Program-made: the position numbers and the translations under genes
From: Bacteroidaceae bacterium
GTDB lineage: Bacteria; Bacteroidota; Bacteroidia; Bacteroidales; Bacteroidaceae
Direction of reading: 5' to 3'
DNA length: 40,285 bases
Assembly (NCBI GenBank): GCA_017651245.1
Contig: JAGCDQ010000033.1
Location: 1 to 40,285 of the forward strand
Shown here: positions 21,805-30,306 of the stretch, piece after piece
How the letters are laid out: the number at the start of each line of letters is the position of its first letter
Numbering within the stretch: position 1 is the first letter of the stretch
The notes under the pieces: generated by a model
What the model was told of the DNA's origin: nothing
The model's input: the letters and a program-made list of their open reading frames with translations, nothing else
Database searches by the model: none

Positions 21805-23547
21805 ATGACAAAAGGTACAGTTAGTGGCGTTATTGCCAACATGGTGACACTGGCAGTCGATGGTCCTGTGAAGCAAGGTGAAATCTGCTTCATCGAGACT
21901 GGCGGCGACAAGCTGATGAGTGAGGTCATCAAGGTGGTGGGCAGTGACGTGTATGTTCAGGTGTTTGAATCGACACGTGGACTCCGGGTTGGTGCACCAG
22001 CCGAATTTACGGGACACATGCTGGAAGTGCAGTTGGGTCCTGGTATGTTGTCTAAAAACTACGACGGTCTGCAGAACGACCTCGACAAGATGGAGGGCGT
22101 CTTCCTGAAACGTGGTCAATATACTGAGCCTCTTGACAAGGACCGCGAATGGGACTTCGTGCCGCTCGCCAAGGTGGGCGACGTGGTGGAAGGTTCTGCG
22201 TGGCTCGGCGAAGTGGAAGAGAATTCGCAGAAACTCAAGATCATGGCTCCCTTCCAGATGGAGGGTAAGGCAACGGTGAAGAGCATCGTGCCTGCTGGCA
22301 AGTACAAGATTCACGATGTGGTGGCTGTGCTCGAAAAGGAGGATGGCTCTGAGGTGAAGGTGGACATGGTGCAGCACTGGCCTGTGAAGTTTGCCATGAC
22401 GAACTATAAAGAAAAACCACGTCCATTCAAGCTCCTTGAGACGGGCGTGCGCACCATCGACACGTTCAACCCCATCGTGGAAGGTGGAACGGGCTTCATC
22501 CCTGGTCCTCTCGGAACGGGTAAGACGGTGCTCCAGCATGCCATCTCGAAGCAGGCTGAGGCAGACATCGTGATCATCGCTGCCTGTGGTGAGCGTGCCA
22601 ACGAGGTGGTGGAAATCTTCACGGAGTTCCCTGAACTGGACGACCCACACACTGGTCGCAAGCTGATGGAGCGCACCATCATCATCGCCAACACGTCGAA
22701 CATGCCTGTGGCTGCCCGTGAGGCTTCTGTCTATACGGCCATGACGATGGCAGAATACTATCGTTCGATGGGTCTGCGCGTGCTCTTGATGGCTGACTCG
22801 ACTTCTCGTTGGGCACAGGCGTTGCGTGAGATGTCGAACCGTATGGAGGAACTGCCTGGTCCTGACGCGTTCCCGATGGACTTGGGCGCCTTGATCAGTA
22901 ACTTCTACGGTCGTGCAGGATATGTGTATCTGAACAACGGCGAAGTGGGTTCCATCACTTTCATCGGTACGGTGTCGCCTGCAGGTGGTAACCTGAAGGA
23001 GCCTGTGACGGAGAACACGAAGAAGGTGGCGCGCTGTTTCTACGGACTGGAGCAGGATCGTGCCGACAAGAAGCGCTATCCAGCCGTGAACCCAATCGAT
23101 TCTTACTCCAAGTATCTGGAATATCCTGAGTTCGCAGAATATGTGTCGAAGAAAATCAACGACAAGTGGATTCCTAAGGTGCTCGACCTGAAGACTCGCA
23201 TGCAGCGTGGTAAGGAGATTGCCGAGCAGATCAACATCCTCGGTGATGACGGTGTGCCAGTGGATTACCACGTGGTGTTCTGGAAGTCGGAAATCATCGA
23301 CTTCGTGCTCTTGCAGCAGGATGCATTCGACGAGGTGGATGCCGTGACGTCTATCGAGCGTCAGGAGGCAATCCTCAATCTGGTGACAGAGATTTGCGAG
23401 ACGGATTTCCATTTCGACCATTTCGAGGATTGTGTGGCTTATTTCCGCAAACTCATCAACCTCTGCAAGCAGATGAACTACTCGCAGTTCAAGAGCGAAC
23501 AGTATAACGACTTTGTTTCACAGATAAAGGCAATGCTTGCCGCATAA
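21805..23547 (+). CDS. atpA: V-type ATP synthase catalytic subunit A
   Basis: 580 aa nucleotide-hydrolysing or synthesising subunit of the V1/A1 head. Walker A GPLGTGKT at 234-241; the catalytic glutamate is in GERANEVVEIFTEFPEL just after; Walker B LRVLLMADSTSRWAQALREMS. The non-homologous insertion typical of V/A-type A subunits (about 115-200) is present (WDFVPLAKVGDVVEG...HDVVAVLEKEDGSEVKV). The P-loop is GPLGTGKT rather than the more common GAFGSGKT. Full family length. It lies 6 bases before atpB. Confidence 0.97.
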   Translation: MTKGTVSGVIANMVTLAVDGPVKQGEICFIETGGDKLMSEVIKVVGSDVYVQVFESTRGLRVGAPAEFTGHMLEVQLGPGMLSKNYDGLQNDLDKMEGVFLKRGQYTEPLDKDREWDFVPLAKVGDVVEGSAWLGEVEENSQKLKIMAPFQMEGKATVKSIVPAGKYKIHDVVAVLEKEDGSEVKVDMVQHWPVKFAMTNYKEKPRPFKLLETGVRTIDTFNPIVEGGTGFIPGPLGTGKTVLQHAISKQAEADIVIIAACGERANEVVEIFTEFPELDDPHTGRKLMERTIIIANTSNMPVAAREASVYTAMTMAEYYRSMGLRVLLMADSTSRWAQALREMSNRMEELPGPDAFPMDLGALISNFYGRAGYVYLNNGEVGSITFIGTVSPAGGNLKEPVTENTKKVARCFYGLEQDRADKKRYPAVNPIDSYSKYLEYPEFAEYVSKKINDKWIPKVLDLKTRMQRGKEIAEQINILGDDGVPVDYHVVFWKSEIIDFVLLQQDAFDEVDAVTSIERQEAILNLVTEICETDFHFDHFEDCVAYFRKLINLCKQMNYSQFKSEQYNDFVSQIKAMLAA

Positions 23548-23553
23548 TAGATT

Positions 23554-24876
23554 ATGGCTACTGCATTTCAGAAAATATACACAAAGATAGGCCAGATTAC
23601 AAAGGCCACCGTCTCCCTCAAAGCGAAGGGCGTCGGATATGATGAACTTGCGACCATCAACGGCAAACTGGCGCAGGTGGTGAAAATCGCTGGCGATGAC
23701 GTGACATTGCAGGTGTTTGAAGGAACGGGCGGCATCCCTACCAATGCGGAAGTGGTGTTCCTCGGCAAGGCTCCCTCGCTGAAGGTGGGTGAGCAGTTGG
23801 CTGGACGTTTCTTCAACGCTTATGGCAACCCCATCGATGGTGGTCCTGAGATTGAAGGACAAGAAGTGGAAATCGGCGGTCCTTCGGTGAACCCTGTTCG
23901 TCGTAAGCAGCCATCCGAACTGATTGCAACGGGTATTGCAGGTATCGACTTGAACAACACGCTTGTGTCTGGTCAGAAGATTCCTTTCTTCGCTGACCCT
24001 GACCAGCCTTTCAATGAGGTGATGGCATTGGTGGCGCTCCGTGCGAAGGTGGACAAGATCATCCTCGGCGGTATGGGTATGACCAACGACGACTACTACT
24101 TCTTTAAGAACACGTTCTCCAACGCTGGTGCGCTCGACCGCATCATCGCCTTCATGAACACGACGGAAGACCCTGCTGTGGAACGTCTGCTTGTGCCAGA
24201 CATGGCATTGACGGCTGCTGAGTACTTCGCTGTGGAGAAGCACGAGACAGTGCTGGTGCTCTTGACGGACATGACTTCTTACGCAGACTCTCTCTCTATC
24301 GTATCCAACCGTATGGACCAGATTCCTTCGAAGGACTCCATGCCTGGTTCGCTCTATTCCGACTTGGCAAAGATTTACGAGAAGGCTGTGCAGTTCCCAG
24401 AGAGTGCAGGTGGTGGTTCCATCACCATCATCGCTGTGACCACACTGTCGGGTGGTGATATCACACACGCTGTGCCTGACAATACGGGTTACATCACGGA
24501 AGGTCAGCTCTACCTCCGTCGTGACTCTGATATCGGTAAGGTGATTGTGGATCCATTCCGCTCACTTTCACGTCTGAAGCAGCTCGTTTCTGGTAAGAAG
24601 ACACGCAAGGATCACTCGCAGGTGATGAATGCTGCCATCCGTCTTTACTCTGACGCTGCTAATGCGAAGACGAAGATGGAGAATGGTTTCGACTTGACCG
24701 ACTACGACAACCGCTGTCTGGACTTCGCCAAGGAATATGCAGGCAAGCTCCTTGCTATTGATGTCAACCTCGACACAACAGAAATGCTGGATGTTACGTG
24801 GTCTCTCTTCAAGAAATACTTTAAGCTTGAGGAGGTCAACATCAAGAAAGAATTCACCGACATCTATTGGAAGTAA
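23554..24876 (+). CDS. atpB: V-type ATP synthase regulatory subunit B
   Basis: 440 aa non-catalytic partner of subunit A in the hexameric head. The N-terminal beta-barrel (KIGQITKATVSLKAKGVGYDELATI), GRFFNAYGNPIDGGP (about 88-102) and NPVRRKQPSELIATGIAGID are diagnostic. As expected there is no Walker A motif; the matching loop reads VSGQKIPFFADPDQPFNEV. ETVLVLLTDMTSYADSL (about 230-246) is the conserved B-subunit segment. Three bases separate it from atpD. Confidence 0.96.
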   Translation: MATAFQKIYTKIGQITKATVSLKAKGVGYDELATINGKLAQVVKIAGDDVTLQVFEGTGGIPTNAEVVFLGKAPSLKVGEQLAGRFFNAYGNPIDGGPEIEGQEVEIGGPSVNPVRRKQPSELIATGIAGIDLNNTLVSGQKIPFFADPDQPFNEVMALVALRAKVDKIILGGMGMTNDDYYFFKNTFSNAGALDRIIAFMNTTEDPAVERLLVPDMALTAAEYFAVEKHETVLVLLTDMTSYADSLSIVSNRMDQIPSKDSMPGSLYSDLAKIYEKAVQFPESAGGGSITIIAVTTLSGGDITHAVPDNTGYITEGQLYLRRDSDIGKVIVDPFRSLSRLKQLVSGKKTRKDHSQVMNAAIRLYSDAANAKTKMENGFDLTDYDNRCLDFAKEYAGKLLAIDVNLDTTEMLDVTWSLFKKYFKLEEVNIKKEFTDIYWK

Positions 24877-24879
24877 TAT

Positions 24880-25524
24880 ATGGCGATAAAGTTTCAATAT
24901 AACAAGACATCGCTTCAGCAGATTGAGAAGAACCTCAAGATGCGACAGCGCACCTTGCCCATCATCAAGAACAAGGAGACTGCGTTGCGTCTGGAGGTGA
25001 AGAGGAGCAAGCAAGAAGCGGAAGACTTGGAGAAGAAACTGCAAAGTCAAATTGGTGGCTACGAGTCGATGTATGCCCTGTGGGGCGAGTTCGACACGTC
25101 GCTGGTGAGCCTGAAGGATGTTCAGCTCGATGTGAAGAAGGTGGCAGGTGTTCGTGTGCCCGTCCTCCTGAACATTGAACTGGACGTAAAACCTTTCGGA
25201 CTCTTCTCGGCTCCGAAGTGGTACTTCGACGGCATCAATCTGTTGCAGGGACTTGCCAAGACCGCTGTGGAACGTGAGTTCGTGCTTGCGAAACTTGGAC
25301 TTCTCGACCATGCACGTAGAAAGACCACACAGAAGGTCAACCTCTTTGAGAAAGTCCAGATACCTGGCTATCAGGAGGCCATACGCAAGATCAAGCGATT
25401 CATGGAAGATGAGGAGAACCTCTCCAAGTCTTCGCAAAAGATTCTGAAGTCTCTGCAAGAGGCTCGGAAGAAGAAGGAGGAACAGGATGTTGCTCTTGAA
25501 GGAAAGGAGGCTGTTGTGGTATGA
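24880..25524 (+). CDS. atpD: V-type ATP synthase subunit D (central rotor shaft)
   Basis: 214 aa. Two long helices form the shaft: N-terminal YNKTSLQQIEKNLKMRQRTLPIIKNKETALRLEVKRSKQEAEDLEKKLQ (about 5-54) and C-terminal KVNLFEKVQIPGYQEAIRKIKRFMEDEENLSKSSQKILKSLQEARKKKEE. The motif VNLFEKVQIP corresponds to the conserved VNALE...IP of D subunits. No gene for subunit F, its usual partner, is seen in the operon. Its stop overlaps the atpI start by four bases (ATGA). Confidence 0.94.
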   Translation: MAIKFQYNKTSLQQIEKNLKMRQRTLPIIKNKETALRLEVKRSKQEAEDLEKKLQSQIGGYESMYALWGEFDTSLVSLKDVQLDVKKVAGVRVPVLLNIELDVKPFGLFSAPKWYFDGINLLQGLAKTAVEREFVLAKLGLLDHARRKTTQKVNLFEKVQIPGYQEAIRKIKRFMEDEENLSKSSQKILKSLQEARKKKEEQDVALEGKEAVVV

Positions 25525-27404
25525 TACAGGATATGAAGAAACTGACATTCCTCATCACCAATGGGGAATATGACAAATTCATCAACGATATCCGTGAACT
25601 GGGTGTCATCCATGTGGAGGAACTTCAGCAGGGTGCCACCAGCGACGAACTGCAAGCTGGTCTCGACTTAGCTGTGCGCTATAAGGAGGCGCTCAAGGCT
25701 CTTGACTATGCCGCTGATTCTTATGAAACGTCCACTACATACACGCCTCAGCCTGCTGATGCCTCCAAAGGTGTTGCGCTGATTGACACAGTGGAACGCT
25801 TGCTCAAGGAGGAGAACAGCGTGAAGCATGGCATCGACGCTACAGAAGATGCGATTCAGCAGCTGGAACCTTTTGGCGAGTTCAGTTGGGACAGCATCCG
25901 TCAGTTGGAGCAGTCGGGCTATAAGCCTTACTTCTATGCTGTCAATGGTAAGATGTACAAGGCAGAGTGGGGCGAGAAGTATTTTGCCACACCTGTCAAC
26001 GAAATCAATAAGCGAATCTATTTCGTAGCTTTCTCCAATGAGGATCAGGAACCAGAGATTACAGCGGAACGCTTGTTCTTGCCTGAGGAATCTCTCTCAG
26101 TCTATCAGGAGAAGCAGAAAGTGCTCAACGAACAGTTGGCAAGCATCCACGAACAAATGCTTCAAGTGAATGCTGTTGACCGTGCGTCTATTGAGGCAGG
26201 ACAGACCGCCAATGAGAATGACATTCAGCTTTCCAAGGTGCATCTCAGTAATGAAAACATCGCTGACGGAGCGGTGAAGCTGATGATTGGCTGGACACTG
26301 AAAGAAAAGGTGGATGGAGTGGTGGACTACTTGGAGAAGGAACACATCTTCTATGAGTTGGAAGACCCAGCGTTTGATGACAATGTGCCCATCCAAATCA
26401 AGAATGACAAATTCTCTTCGCTTTTTGAACCGATTCTGCGCATGTACTCTCTGCCGAATTATCACGACATAGACCCGCTGCCGTTCTTTGCTCCATTCTT
26501 CATGCTGTTCTTCGGACTCTGCATGGGAGATATGGGTTACGGCTTGCTGATTTTGTGTGCCAGCATTGCCCTGATTTTTGCCAAGCCCAATATGGCGGCT
26601 TATGGTAAACTGGGTGCGTTGCTGGGTGGTATGACCACTATCTGTGGTTTTGTCACAGGCACTTTCTTTGGCATCGATCTTGCCACAGTTGATTGGGAGT
26701 TCATCAAGCCTATTCAACCATACTTCATCAATGATTCCATGAAGGAGAGCTTCTTTGGGTACTCGCCCATGATGGTTATCTCTGTCATCATCGGTCTTGT
26801 GCAAGTGTTGCTTGGCATGACACTGGCAGGTTGCAAGGCTGTGAAGAACTATGGCTTCGTCTATGGCGTGGGCAAGTTCTCGTGGGTGGTGGCATTGCTG
26901 AGTGCAACCCTCCTGTTTGGATTCCCGTTGTTTGGCGTTGAATGGTCGCAGCCTGTGCAATATGTGTTCTATGCACTTATTGCTTTGGCAGCCTTTGGTA
27001 TCTTCTTCCTCAACAATCCTAACGCCTACAAGAAAGACTCGGCTCTTGGCAAGGCACTCGGAGTGGGCAGCAACTTGGGTGGTGGCGTGTGGGCTACTTA
27101 TGGTATGTCCACTGGTCTTCTGGGAGACTTGCTGAGTTATATCCGACTCTTTGCCCTCGGATTGACGGGTGGTGTGTTAGGTTCTGTGTTCAACCAGTTG
27201 GCGATGGAGATGAGTCCTGATATTCCTGTTGTGCATGAGTTGGTGATGGTCATCATCCTGCTCTTCGGTCATGGCATCAATTTCGGTCTCTGTATGATTT
27301 CATCCTTCGTGCATCCAATGCGACTCACATTCGTGGAGTACTTCAAGAATGCCGATTTTGAAGGTAATGGAAAAGAGTATCAACCCTTTCAAGTGAAAGT
27401 TTAA
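25521..27404 (+). CDS. atpI: V-type ATP synthase subunit I (a subunit)
   Basis: 627 aa stator subunit that carries the ion half-channels. The N-terminal half (about 1-300) is cytoplasmic with coiled coils (YQEKQKVLNEQLASIHEQMLQV). The C-terminal half has about seven to eight membrane segments, starting at FFAPFFMLFFGLCMGDMGYGLLILCASIAL (about 319-348). LLGDLLSYIRLFALGLTGGVLGSVFN (about 533-558) carries the essential Arg in SYIRLFALGL, and VMVIILLFGHGINFGLCMISSFVHPMRLTFVEYF closes the membrane domain. All typical of subunit I. It is translationally coupled to atpD. Confidence 0.95.
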   Translation: MIQDMKKLTFLITNGEYDKFINDIRELGVIHVEELQQGATSDELQAGLDLAVRYKEALKALDYAADSYETSTTYTPQPADASKGVALIDTVERLLKEENSVKHGIDATEDAIQQLEPFGEFSWDSIRQLEQSGYKPYFYAVNGKMYKAEWGEKYFATPVNEINKRIYFVAFSNEDQEPEITAERLFLPEESLSVYQEKQKVLNEQLASIHEQMLQVNAVDRASIEAGQTANENDIQLSKVHLSNENIADGAVKLMIGWTLKEKVDGVVDYLEKEHIFYELEDPAFDDNVPIQIKNDKFSSLFEPILRMYSLPNYHDIDPLPFFAPFFMLFFGLCMGDMGYGLLILCASIALIFAKPNMAAYGKLGALLGGMTTICGFVTGTFFGIDLATVDWEFIKPIQPYFINDSMKESFFGYSPMMVISVIIGLVQVLLGMTLAGCKAVKNYGFVYGVGKFSWVVALLSATLLFGFPLFGVEWSQPVQYVFYALIALAAFGIFFLNNPNAYKKDSALGKALGVGSNLGGGVWATYGMSTGLLGDLLSYIRLFALGLTGGVLGSVFNQLAMEMSPDIPVVHELVMVIILLFGHGINFGLCMISSFVHPMRLTFVEYFKNADFEGNGKEYQPFQVKV

Positions 27405-27948
<544 letters not shown>

Positions 27949-27973
27949 TCGAACCAGAAATAAATGCATGATG

Positions 27974-28005
27974 AAGGGGACTGTTTCAAAAACAGCCCCC
28001 TTTCT
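27974..28005 (+). terminator. Terminator of the V-ATPase operon
   Basis: AAGGGG-A-CTGTTT / CAA / AAACAG-C-CCCCTT followed by TCT: 12 base pairs with one mismatch, 25 bases after the atpK stop. It may also serve the convergent minus-strand gene ending at 28029. Confidence 0.85.
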
Positions 28006-28028
28006 ATATGTTTTCACTTTCCCCTGAA

Positions 28029-28907
28029 TCAGTAATAAAGCATTCTTTCCTCTTCCGTCATTTCTCGTTTGGGTTGTAATGACTTCAAGTATTCATATAC
28101 TTTACGAATGTTCTTGCCACCCCAATCGAGTGGTGGGAGATTGTTGCAGTTGAATGAAACATCTGTGAATTTAATGGCCACAGAACCGCTGGGAGCATCA
28201 AGAATGCGCATGGGCTCGTCGTAGTAAGCAGGCATCTTATAGACTTCTCCTTCAATCAGCATCTGACGGATGGTGTCCACCTGTGCTTGTGTGACAGGGA
28301 TGGTGTCGAGTTGGTGAAACTTATAGGTGTCTAATGCCACTAGATAGGTGCCATCTTTCTGACGACGAAGTGTGGCTTCAGCAGCAGGACGATTGATCAT
28401 GCCACCCCCTAAATGATAATAGAAATAAGTGAGTTCGCCCTGTGGAATGGTGAATTTCCGTTGATCCTTTGCTTTGATGATCGGAGTGGCTTCTTTGATG
28501 AGTTGCTGATACATCTGCACAGCTTCTTCAGCGGCTTCGAATCTCTGCTTGGCTTTTTCTATGTCGGTGAAGTATTTGGCAAGATTCTTCTCTGATTTCT
28601 TGGAACCTGGTTGAGGATAGATTTTCTGTTTTAGTTGTAAGATCTGCTGATTCTCTTCATATGATCGTTTGGACAAGTCCACCACCAATTCGAGTTCATA
28701 GGGACAGCGAAGGGGTACAGTCTGGAGATAATGTGAGAACCTGTCGGCATCTTCCATCCATATAACGTGGTTGTAACCAAATTGCCAATCGTTTTCTATC
28801 CGTTTGGCTGTACTTATTATATCTTCTTCGGTCAGTTTGTTTTGAGCATATCCTGATGATATTGTCATCATCAATGTGAGGAGTACGAATGAATATTTTA
28901 CTTTCAT
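28029..28907 (-). CDS. Exported protein of unknown function (292 aa)
   Basis: Signal peptide MKVKYSFVLLTLMMTISSGYAQ, then a mature domain I do not recognise: WQFGYNHVIWMEDADRFSHYL near the start, a Lys/Glu-rich helical stretch with coiled-coil character (about 90-145, SKKSEKNLAKYFTDIEKAKQRFEAAEEAVQMYQQL), then a beta-rich C-terminal half (ELTYFYYHLGGGMINRPAAEATLRRQKDGTYLVALD...VTQAQVDTIRQML). It probably acts in the periplasm. The ATG at 28907 is chosen because the longer frame (to 28943) runs into the promoter. It is transcribed alone and divergently from the nucleoside hydrolase gene. Confidence 0.75.
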   Translation of the reverse strand: MKVKYSFVLLTLMMTISSGYAQNKLTEEDIISTAKRIENDWQFGYNHVIWMEDADRFSHYLQTVPLRCPYELELVVDLSKRSYEENQQILQLKQKIYPQPGSKKSEKNLAKYFTDIEKAKQRFEAAEEAVQMYQQLIKEATPIIKAKDQRKFTIPQGELTYFYYHLGGGMINRPAAEATLRRQKDGTYLVALDTYKFHQLDTIPVTQAQVDTIRQMLIEGEVYKMPAYYDEPMRILDAPSGSVAIKFTDVSFNCNNLPPLDWGGKNIRKVYEYLKSLQPKREMTEEERMLYY

Positions 28908-28940
28908 AACACAATAGGTATTTGGAAAATTAAATGATTG

Positions 28941-28971
28941 CAAAGGTAATACAAATCAGAAGAAGTACAAA
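28941..28971 (-). promoter_or_regulatory. Promoter of the 28029-28907 gene
   Basis: On the minus strand TTTG (28971-28968), a 19-base spacer, TAccTTTG (28948-28941). Full consensus, about 35 bases before the ATG. Confidence 0.82.
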
Positions 28972-28985
28972 ATGATATGTTTGTT

Positions 28986-29016
28986 TTTGTGGTTTCAATG
29001 AAAAATTGTACCTTTG
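28986..29016 (+). promoter_or_regulatory. Promoter of the nucleoside hydrolase gene
   Basis: TTTG (28986-28989), a 19-base spacer, TAccTTTG (29009-29016). Full consensus. Back to back with the promoter at 28941-28971; the two -33 boxes are only 14 bases apart, so polymerases may compete. Confidence 0.85.
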
Positions 29017-29061
29017 TGGTCGCAAAATAACATTCATTTATCAAAAACCTCAATTATAAAT

Positions 29062-30108
29062 ATGATGAAAAAGATTTTTTCAATGTTCGTAGCAGCGCTG
29101 TTCATTTTTTCAGTGGACGCAAGCGCTCAATGTTCATGTTCTGCCAATGGTATGAAGCGTGAGCCAGTCAAGATGATTCTTGATGCAGATTTTGGTAGCT
29201 CAACAGATGACTTGTTTGCTCTGATGATGCTGAATCATTACATCGATGAAGGACGCGTGGATCTTCAAGGTATCATTGTTGACCGTGAAGGCGAGAAGAA
29301 TGCAGGAGTGGTTGACATCTTTAACACTTACTATGGTCATCCTTACATTCCTGTAGGATTGGAGCGTAATGGCGTGAAGAATCCACGTTGTTTTATTCCT
29401 TACAATGGTATCTGTGACTTGAAGGATGCGCAGGGTAATCCACTCTTTAAGCGCACCATTGATGCCAGCAAGTGCATGGATGGTTACAAACTCTATCGCA
29501 AGATTTTAGCTAAGGCTGAAGACAAGTCGATTGTTATTGTAGCTATCGGCTTTGCTACTACGTTGTCACAGTTGATGGAATCTAAGGCTGATGAATACTC
29601 TAAGCTCATTGGTTCCGATCTTTTTGCTCAGAAGGTGAAAGCCGTGTATATTCAGGCAGGTCGATTCGAGGAGGAGGATAGCCTTTCTGGTTACAACATG
29701 CGTGCCGCTTCTAAGCAGTCTGCAGTATTCTTTGACAAGTTGCCTGAGAGTGTTGACATTATCATGTCGCCTAGCAACATTGGTGATGCAATGAACTATT
29801 TGCCAGAAGATGTGATAGCAGACCTTTCATGGACCGAAGTGAATCCTATTAAGGCTGTTTATACAAATTATACTTGTGACACTGGTCAGCGCATGTGGGA
29901 TACCAACTGCCTTGTGAATGCTGTGATGGGTGATTGCCAGTACAATTTGTCTCCACGTGGTTGGGTCACTTTCGTTGACAGAGGCGAAGAATCCGTCATG
30001 CGCTTCAAGGTCGATCCTTATGGTAATGCACGTTATCAGTTGCCTGGCGACACCTTCCAAAGCATGGAGAAATTGATGGATATCCGTCGTCACAATCGTA
30101 TGCGCTAA
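29062..30108 (+). CDS. Exported nucleoside hydrolase-like protein
   Basis: 348 aa, inosine-uridine nucleoside hydrolase fold; would split N-ribosides into base and ribose in the periplasm. Signal peptide MMKKIFSMFVAALFIFSVDASAQ. The Ca2+-binding Asp cluster appears as DADFGSSTDD (41-50), two residues longer than the classical DTDPGxDD, a form I recall from Bacteroidetes paralogues. IVIVAIGFATTLSQLM and IIMSPSNIGDAM are further family blocks. Near the C-terminus MWDTNCLVNAV (278-288) has Trp279 where many hydrolases have the catalytic His of the HD motif, so activity or specificity may differ. The start at 29062 (or the adjacent Met at 29065) is set by the promoter. Single-gene unit with tandem hairpins downstream. 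Confidence 0.83.
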   Translation: MMKKIFSMFVAALFIFSVDASAQCSCSANGMKREPVKMILDADFGSSTDDLFALMMLNHYIDEGRVDLQGIIVDREGEKNAGVVDIFNTYYGHPYIPVGLERNGVKNPRCFIPYNGICDLKDAQGNPLFKRTIDASKCMDGYKLYRKILAKAEDKSIVIVAIGFATTLSQLMESKADEYSKLIGSDLFAQKVKAVYIQAGRFEEEDSLSGYNMRAASKQSAVFFDKLPESVDIIMSPSNIGDAMNYLPEDVIADLSWTEVNPIKAVYTNYTCDTGQRMWDTNCLVNAVMGDCQYNLSPRGWVTFVDRGEESVMRFKVDPYGNARYQLPGDTFQSMEKLMDIRRHNRMR

Positions 30109-30113
30109 TCCAT

Positions 30114-30171
30114 AACACTTTTTAAGTGTTTATTAGAGAGCGAGAAAGTAGTCAATGATTGCTTTCTCGCT
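30114..30171 (+). terminator. Tandem hairpins after the nucleoside hydrolase gene
   Basis: First AACACTT-TTT-AAGTGTT (30114-30130), then AGCGAGAAAG (30139-30148) pairing with CTTTCTCGCT (30162-30171) and followed by TTCTT. The second is the likelier terminator. Confidence 0.8.
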
Positions 30172-30222
30172 TTCTTAAATGTTATATTTTGTTAAATTAT
30201 TATAGAAAGTAATCCTTGTTTA

Positions 30223-30254
30223 TTGATTGTATAAGTAAATAATGTGTATATTTG
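30223..30254 (+). promoter_or_regulatory. Promoter of the LruC lipoprotein gene
   Basis: TTG (30223-30225), a 21-base spacer, TAtaTTTG (30247-30254) followed by C. Leader of about 45 bases. Confidence 0.68.
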
Positions 30255-30306
30255 CAAAACATAAGCACTAATAAACATAATTTAACCTCAAATCCTATAT
30301 CGACGT

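Noticed and set aside
21754-24468. Long minus-strand frames (555 and 316 codons) opposite atpA and atpB
   Set aside because: Their His/Arg/Leu-rich translations are typical of antisense reading of strongly biased genes; the plus-strand products are unmistakable.
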